This document shows, piece by piece, positions 8,025-12,403 of a stretch of 12,403 nucleotides of DNA. Every line of letters begins with the position of its first letter. The stretch's first letter is position 1. Both the position numbers and the translations under genes were made by a program. Below the pieces are notes generated by a model. It saw only the letters and a list, made by a program, of their open reading frames with translations. It was not told the origin of the DNA and ran no database searches. The stretch lies in the NCBI GenBank assembly GCA_003480425.1, contig QUJA01000060.1, forward strand, positions 1 through 12,403, written 5' to 3'. Origin of the DNA: Firmicutes bacterium AM31-12AC. GTDB taxonomy: Bacteria > Bacillota > Clostridia > Lachnospirales > Lachnospiraceae.

Positions 8025-8059
8025 AAAGAGCGTGCAATTGTTTGTGTGTGCGCTCTTTG
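8024..8059. repeat. Strong hairpin between dctM and uxaC
   Basis: CAAAGAGCG (8024-8032) and CGCTCTTTG (8051-8059) form a perfect 9-bp stem that can extend through two G-T pairs plus C-G and A-T to about 13 bp, with a 10-base loop. What follows on the plus strand is purine-rich, not a T-run, so a strong rho-independent terminator is unlikely. It could be a partial terminator, an RNA-processing or stabilising element that sets transporter and isomerase levels apart, or an intergenic repeat. Confidence 0.6.
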
Positions 8060-8108
8060 GCATGTAGTAAAAAATAAAGTTAAAATTAAGAAATAGGAGA
8101 GAACGAAC

Positions 8109-9521
8109 ATGAAAGCATTTATGGATAAAGACTTTTTATTATCTTCAGAAACATCACAGAAACTTTTTCACGAGTATGCAGAGAATATGCCAATCGTAGA
8201 CTATCACTGCCATATTAACCCACAGGAAATAGCAGAAGATAGAAAGTTTGAAAATATTACACAGGTATGGCTTGGCGGAGATCATTACAAATGGCGTCAG
8301 ATGCGCTCAAATGGAGTAGATGAATATTACATTACAGGCGGTGCAAGCGACCGTGAAAAATTCCAGAAATGGGCAGAGACTCTTGAAAAGGCAATCGGAA
8401 ATCCTCTGTATCATTGGAGTCATTTAGAGTTGCAGAGATATTTCGGATATACAGGACATTTGTGTGGAGAAACAGCAGAAGAAGTCTGGAATCTGTGTAA
8501 TGCAAAATTACAGGAAGATGGAATGTCTGTAAGAAATCTGATCCGTCAGTCAAATGTAAAATTAATCTGTACTACAGATGATCCGGTAGATTCGCTGGAA
8601 TGGCATAAAAAATTAGCAGAGGATGATACTTTTGAAGTTCAGGTACTTCCAGCATGGCGTCCGGATAAAGCTATGAATCTGGAAAAACCAGAATATGCAG
8701 ATTATATGAAAACTCTTTCGGAAGTAAGCGGAATTGAAGTAAAAGATTTTGCAACTATGAAGGAAGCTATTTTGAACAGAATGGATTTCTTTGCTTCTAT
8801 GGGCTGCTCTGTATCAGACCATGCGTTGGAGTATGTAATGTATGCACCTGCTACAGAAGAGGAAGTTGATGCGATTTTCAAAAAAGCATTGGCAGGTGAA
8901 AGCATCACAAGAGAAGAAGAAATGAAATTTAAGATGGCATTTATGCAGTTTGTTGCAAGAGCTTATCATAAGAGAAATTGGGTAATGCAGATTCATTATG
9001 GATGTAAACGTGATAATAATGCGTTAATGTATGCAAAACTCGGACCGGACACAGGATTTGATTGTATCAACAATTATGCTCCAAGTGCACAGACAGCGGA
9101 TTTCCTGAATTCTTTGATTGCAACAGATGAACTTCCAAAGACAATCTTGTATTCGTTGAATCCTTGTGACAATGAAGCAATTGGAACAATTCTTGGATGT
9201 TTCCAAGGAACAGAGGCAGCAGGAAAGATCCAGCAGGGAAGTGCATGGTGGTTTAACGATCACAAGACTGGTATGATCGCTCAGATGACATCTCTTGCAA
9301 ACTTAGGACTTCTGTCTAACTTTGTAGGAATGCTTACAGATTCAAGAAGTTTCTTGTCTTACACAAGACATGAGTATTTCAGAAGAATTCTCTGCGAACT
9401 GATTGGAGGATGGGTTGAGAACGGAGAATATCCGGCAGATTATAAAGTGCTTGAGCAGATTGTAAAAGGAATTTCTTATAATAATGCAGTCAAATATTTC
9501 GGATTTGATATTTCTGAATAA
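8109..9521 (+). CDS. uxaC: Uronate isomerase (glucuronate/galacturonate isomerase)
   Basis: This enzyme converts D-galacturonate to D-tagaturonate (and can convert D-glucuronate to D-fructuronate), the first step of the isomerase pathway. The 470 residues match the UxaC family length. The amidohydrolase-like metal motif DYHCH is present at 31-35 with H33 and H35, followed by NPQEIAED. The typical C-terminal block TDSRSFLSYTRHEYFRRILC is intact, as are MQIHYGCKRDNN and GSAWWFNDHKTGM. The ATG at 8109 follows AGGAGAG (8096-8102) with a 6-base spacer. It lies 121 bases after dctM, the gap holding two stem-loops, and 115 bases before the regulator. Its location on the transporter side means that uptake and the first reaction are transcribed together, opposite to the four later enzymes. 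Confidence 0.96.
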   Translation: MKAFMDKDFLLSSETSQKLFHEYAENMPIVDYHCHINPQEIAEDRKFENITQVWLGGDHYKWRQMRSNGVDEYYITGGASDREKFQKWAETLEKAIGNPLYHWSHLELQRYFGYTGHLCGETAEEVWNLCNAKLQEDGMSVRNLIRQSNVKLICTTDDPVDSLEWHKKLAEDDTFEVQVLPAWRPDKAMNLEKPEYADYMKTLSEVSGIEVKDFATMKEAILNRMDFFASMGCSVSDHALEYVMYAPATEEEVDAIFKKALAGESITREEEMKFKMAFMQFVARAYHKRNWVMQIHYGCKRDNNALMYAKLGPDTGFDCINNYAPSAQTADFLNSLIATDELPKTILYSLNPCDNEAIGTILGCFQGTEAAGKIQQGSAWWFNDHKTGMIAQMTSLANLGLLSNFVGMLTDSRSFLSYTRHEYFRRILCELIGGWVENGEYPADYKVLEQIVKGISYNNAVKYFGFDISE

Positions 9522-9621
9522 TTAAATTATAATAAATTTAGGTGTGGTGTCTATTTTGAAAGATAAAACTGTTGCGACGTTTACATATGAGGATACCATT
9601 TACGGATGACAGAAAATAGAA

Positions 9622-9629
9622 AGAGAGGA
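9622..9629 (+). promoter_or_regulatory. Ribosome binding site of the LacI-family regulator
   Basis: AGAGAGGA lies seven bases before ATT at 9637. Its position fits translation starting exactly where LacI-family proteins normally begin, although the codon there is not ATG. It supports either a rare ATT start or a changed start codon in this sequence. Confidence 0.5.
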
Positions 9630-9636
9630 CACGGCA

Positions 9637-10643
9637 ATTAATATATATGATATAGCAAAACTTTCAGGTGTATCCATTGCGACCGTATCCAGAGTGGTAA
9701 ATGGAAGTCCGAGAGTCAGCGAAAAAACAAAACAAAAAGTATTGGCTGTAATGAAGGAAAATGATTACACGCCGAATGTCTTCGCGAGAGGACTTGGACT
9801 TGATTCAATGAAAACAGTAGGAATTATTTGTCCGAATATTGCAGATAGTTATATGGCGAAAGCGGTTGCGTATCTTGAGAGTAGTTACATAGTTATGGAT
9901 ATGACTGTATTTTAGGATGCAGCGGTTTTGGTCAGGAAGAAAAACAAAATTATGTGAATATGCTTTTGTCAAAAAGAATTGATACTCTGGTACTTGTCGG
10001 TTCTACTTATGCAGGAAATGGAAAAGATGAGTATGATACGGATTATATCCGGGAAGCAGCAAAAAAAACTCCTGTTTTTATGATTAATGGGCGTGTCAGA
10101 GGAGACAATATATATTGTGCATGTGCAGATGATTATCAGGCAACTTATGAGGTGACAAAATCCATGATCCGCAGAGGAAGAGAGAGAATCCTCTTTATGT
10201 ATGATTCGGATTCCTTCAGTGGACGTCAGAAAATGAAAGGGTATGAGGCTGCACTCGCAGACGCAGGATATCCAATCAGAGGCGAGCTGAAATTCCGCAC
10301 GAAGAATGATATCGAATATACGAAGAATCTTCTTTTGGAATACAGTAGAACGCTGGAGTTTGACGGAGTACTTGCAACAGAGGATGCGATGGCTATCGGA
10401 GCAGTGAAGTATGCCAAAGTAAAAGCTATTTCCGTTCCAGAAGAATTGTCGATCAGCGGATATAATGATTCTATTATGGCAATCAGCAGCGAACCAGAGC
10501 TGACTTCCGTGGACAGTAAACTTAACGTACTTTGCAAGACAACCGTAGATCATATGATCAGCCTTCTGGAGAAGCAGGAAGAGATTGAGAAAAATGTAGT
10601 TGTGCCGTGCGAGATCGTGAAGCGGTGCACAACAGATTTTTAG
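9637..10643 (+). pseudogene. kdgR: LacI-family transcriptional regulator (KdgR-like), frameshifted near 9885, atypical start
   Basis: This is a probable repressor of the uxa/kdg/TRAP locus. The LacI helix-turn-helix (INIYDIAKLSGVSIATVSR) starts at 9637, followed by the hinge YTPNVFARGLG and a periplasmic-binding-protein-like domain to 10643. Two things are wrong. First, the frame breaks at about 9885: YLESS is in one frame and LHSYGYDCILGCSGF in another, and one extra T at 9885-9886 joins them as YLESSLHSYGYDCIL, giving 335 residues, the family norm. Second, between the in-frame TGA (9607-9609) and the HTH there is no ATG, GTG or TTG. The best candidate is ATT at 9637, seven bases after AGGA (9626-9629). 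The operators at 4883-4902 and 5057-5070 are its likely targets. The ligand is presumably a pathway intermediate. The symbol follows the LacI-type KdgR of Firmicutes and is by context only. Confidence 0.82.
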
Positions 10644-10672
10644 AAAAAAGAAGAATGGAGGGTGTCAGAAGT

Positions 10673-12264
10673 ATGGGAGGTTATCTGAATCCAGGAAGTG
10701 ATCTTTTTGAGATGGCTTTGAGATCACAGATCTTTGTTGATAAAAGCGGACTGATAGAGAAAACAAATCGCTGTGTACGAACATTACAGAGATATATTTG
10801 CGTGAGCAGACCAAGAAGATTCGGAAAATCCATGGGTGTTGATATGCTTGCAGCTTATTATGATAGAAGTGTAGATACAAAGGAATTGTTTCAAGAATTA
10901 AAAATCAGCAGCACGAAAGAATATGAAAAACATTTGAATCAATATGATGTTTTGAAAATCAATATGCAGGAATTCCTTAGTGCAACCGAAAATATAGATC
11001 AGATGCTTCGCATGCTAAATGATTATCTCCTTTTTGACCTGAAAGAACAGTATGAACAGGTACGATTTCGTGACGAAAACAATCTGGTTCAGGTAATGAA
11101 AGATGTTTATAGTTATACAAAACATCCATTTGTAATATTAATTGATGAGTGGGACTGCCTGTTTCGAGAATATCAGCAAGATCAGGAAGCACAGAAAAAA
11201 TATCTGGATTTTTTAAGGTTTTGGTTGAAAGATAAAGAGTATGTGGCATTGGCTTATATGACAGGAATTCTTCCAATCAAAAAATATGGTTCTCATTCCG
11301 CACTCAATATGTTCACAGAATATTCCATGACAGATCCAGGTGAACTGGCAGAGTACTTTGGTTTTACAGAAACAGAAGTTGAAATTTTATGTAAAAGATA
11401 TGAAATGAGTTTTGAAGAAGCAAGTGCGTGGTACAATGGGTATCATTTGATTTCACATGAAGAGGGAGTACGAAGAGTTCATTCTATGTATAGTCCGAAA
11501 TCTGTAGTAGAAGCAATGCAAAAGCGAAAATTCGGAACATATTGGAATCAGACAGAGACGTACGAAGCACTCAAAGTATATATTCAGATGAACATGGATG
11601 GGTTGAAAGATACCATTATTGAAATGCTTGCAGGAGAAAGCGCACGCATCAATACAGGAACATTTAGCAATGATATGACAACATTTGCAACAAAAGATGA
11701 TGTATTAACCTTGTTGGTACACTTGGGATATCTGACCTATGATAATGAGAAAGAAACAGTTGAAATTCCAAATAGAGAAGTGTCTCAGGAATATGTAAAT
11801 GCAATCAGTACCATGGATTGGACAGAAGTAATCGGTCAATAAATGCTTCTAGAAAATTGTTAGAAGCATTATGGAATATGGATAGTGAAAAGGTTGCAAA
11901 TGGAATTGAACAGGCTCATAAAGAGATTTCAATATTGGAGTACAATGATGAGAATTCATTAAGTTGTGCAGTTAATCTGGCATTTTACTTTGCAAGAGAA
12001 TATTATACTATTATTAGAGAAATGCCAGGTGGTAGAGGATTTGCAGATATTTGTATGATACCAAGAAAAATTCATCTCGATAAACCAGCTGTTGTGATTG
12101 AATTGAAGTGGGATAAAAGTGCAGAAGGTGCGATACAGCAGATTAAAAATAAAGAATATATAGATGCGCTAAAGGATTATCAAGGTGATTTGCTCTTAGC
12201 AGGTATTAATTACGATAAAAAGACGAAAAAACATAGCTGCATTATCGAAAGATGGAATCTGTAG
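10673..12264 (+). pseudogene. AAA-ATPase-like / PD-(D/E)XK nuclease-fold protein, frameshifted near 11836
   Basis: The N-terminal part is an AAA-ATPase-like domain (PF09820 type). It has the variant Walker A SRPRRFGKS (45-53) and Walker B FVILIDEWD (153-161). The C-terminal part, in another frame, carries the PD-(D/E)XK fold (PF08011, formerly DUF1703) with GFADI and VIELKW, the D...ExK active-site pattern. The first frame stops at 11842 after WTEVIGQ. Restoring one T at 11836 gives WTEVIGSINASRKLLEALW and a single protein of about 530 residues, normal for the family. The start at ATG 10673 (MGGYLNPGSDLFE) is chosen because it follows GGAGGG and gives the usual N-terminus; an ATG at 10655 is also in frame. 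It begins 30 bases after the regulator stop. These proteins are common and often multi-copy in gut anaerobes, with no established role. No link to uronate metabolism is visible. Confidence 0.85.
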
Positions 12265-12265
12265 G

Positions 12266-12283
12266 ACCATTGGGGACGGAGTT
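12266..12283 (+). repeat. Right-hand copy of the GGGACGGAGTT repeat motif
   Basis: CCATTGGGGACGGAGTT (12267-12283) begins 3 bases after the last stop codon. It shares GGGACGGAGTT with the minus strand at 43-53, where it forms the foot of the palindrome at 1-49. The right copy lacks the second arm, so it looks like a half or decayed element. The short CGGA-GTT-TCCG hairpin (12277-12287) followed by GCTTTTTT might add weak termination. Confidence 0.55.
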
Positions 12284-12300
12284 TCCGGCTTTTTTATGTT

Positions 12301-12345
12301 TCGCTGGTGAATTTTTACAAATCACAGCGATTTTTTATTTTTTTT
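12301..12345 (+). terminator. Rho-independent terminator
   Basis: TCGCTGGTGA (12301-12310) pairs with TCACAGCGA (12322-12330) with a single bulged base, enclosing an 11-base loop, and is followed by a T-rich tract (TTTTTTATTTTTTTT, 12331-12345). It closes transcription of the AAA-ATPase-like gene and possibly of the whole plus-strand series. Confidence 0.85.
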
Positions 12346-12394
12346 AACTTTGCTTAGCAGAATTTTGTTTCTATTTAGGAAGAGAGGATTTTTT

Positions 12395-12403
12395 ATGTTA
12401 CAT
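12395..12403 (+). CDS. Start of a further gene, cut by the window edge
   Basis: ATG TTA CAT at the end of the window is preceded by AGAGAGGA (12381-12388) with a 6-base spacer and lies downstream of the terminator. Only three codons (M-L-H) are visible, so neither reading frame nor function can be tested. Confidence 0.5.

Noticed and set aside
8024..8080. Rho-independent terminator between dctM and uxaC
   Set aside because: The hairpin is strong, but it is followed by GGCATGTAGTAAAAAATAAAG, with no T-tract on the plus strand.
9573..9586. cre- or operator-like sequence TTGCGACGTTTACA upstream of the regulator
   Set aside because: Only the right half fits a cre site or a LacI-type half site; the left half does not, and it is not palindromic.
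9556..9609. Short frame (TTG to TGA, 17 codons) before the regulator as a leader peptide
   Set aside because: Weakly spaced binding site, no regulatory-type codon run and no attenuator hairpin follow; it is reported only as context for the missing start codon.
1..12403. tRNA, rRNA, CRISPR array, riboswitch or complete insertion sequence
   Set aside because: No cloverleaf, regularly spaced repeats, conserved riboswitch core or transposase frame was seen on either strand; every stretch over 300 bases is occupied by a gene.

Overview
This window looks like chromosomal DNA from a low-GC, gut-type Firmicute, most likely of the family Lachnospiraceae. The reasons are an AT-rich composition, strong AGGAGG-type ribosome binding sites, the closeness of the proteins to Lachnospiraceae types, an AAA-ATPase-like/PD-(D/E)XK protein typical of gut anaerobes, and a GGGACGGAGTT-type dispersed palindromic repeat. 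The taxonomic call is inference from recognition; no search was run.

The core is a divergent, apparently complete galacturonate catabolic locus. The minus-strand operon (about 4826 down to 85) reads uxaA (altronate dehydratase), uxaB (tagaturonate reductase), kdgA (KDPG aldolase), kdgK (KDG kinase). The plus-strand operon (5114 to 10643) reads dctP-dctQ-dctM (tripartite TRAP transporter), uxaC (uronate isomerase) and a LacI-family regulator. Together they would import hexuronate and run galacturonate > tagaturonate > altronate > KDG > KDPG > pyruvate + glyceraldehyde-3-phosphate. No fructuronate branch (uxuA/uxuB) is present in the window.

The 287-bp divergent intergenic region (4827-5113) holds two near-identical 14-bp operators, TGTAAG-NN-CTTACA, each just downstream of the -10 element of one of the two outward promoters. 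They are the obvious targets for the LacI-family regulator at the end of the plus-strand operon. A cre-like site overlaps the -35 region on the dctP side.

Downstream of the regulator is a gene for an AAA-ATPase-like/PD-(D/E)XK nuclease-fold protein (10673-12264), then a rho-independent terminator and the first three codons of another gene. Copies of a GGGACGGAGTT motif lie at both ends of the window in opposite orientation. The left copy is part of a long hairpin next to the kdgK stop; the right copy begins a few bases after the last stop codon.

The most striking irregularity is that three plus-strand genes (dctM, the LacI regulator and the AAA-ATPase-like gene) are each broken by what looks like one missing base in a short homopolymer (AA>A, TTT>TT, TT>T). 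The regulator also lacks an ATG/GTG/TTG start in the right place. This looks more like base-calling or assembly error than three natural mutations, but the sequence alone cannot decide. I found no convincing undescribed system; this is mainly a well-organised hexuronate locus with sequence-integrity questions and a few regulatory details worth checking.
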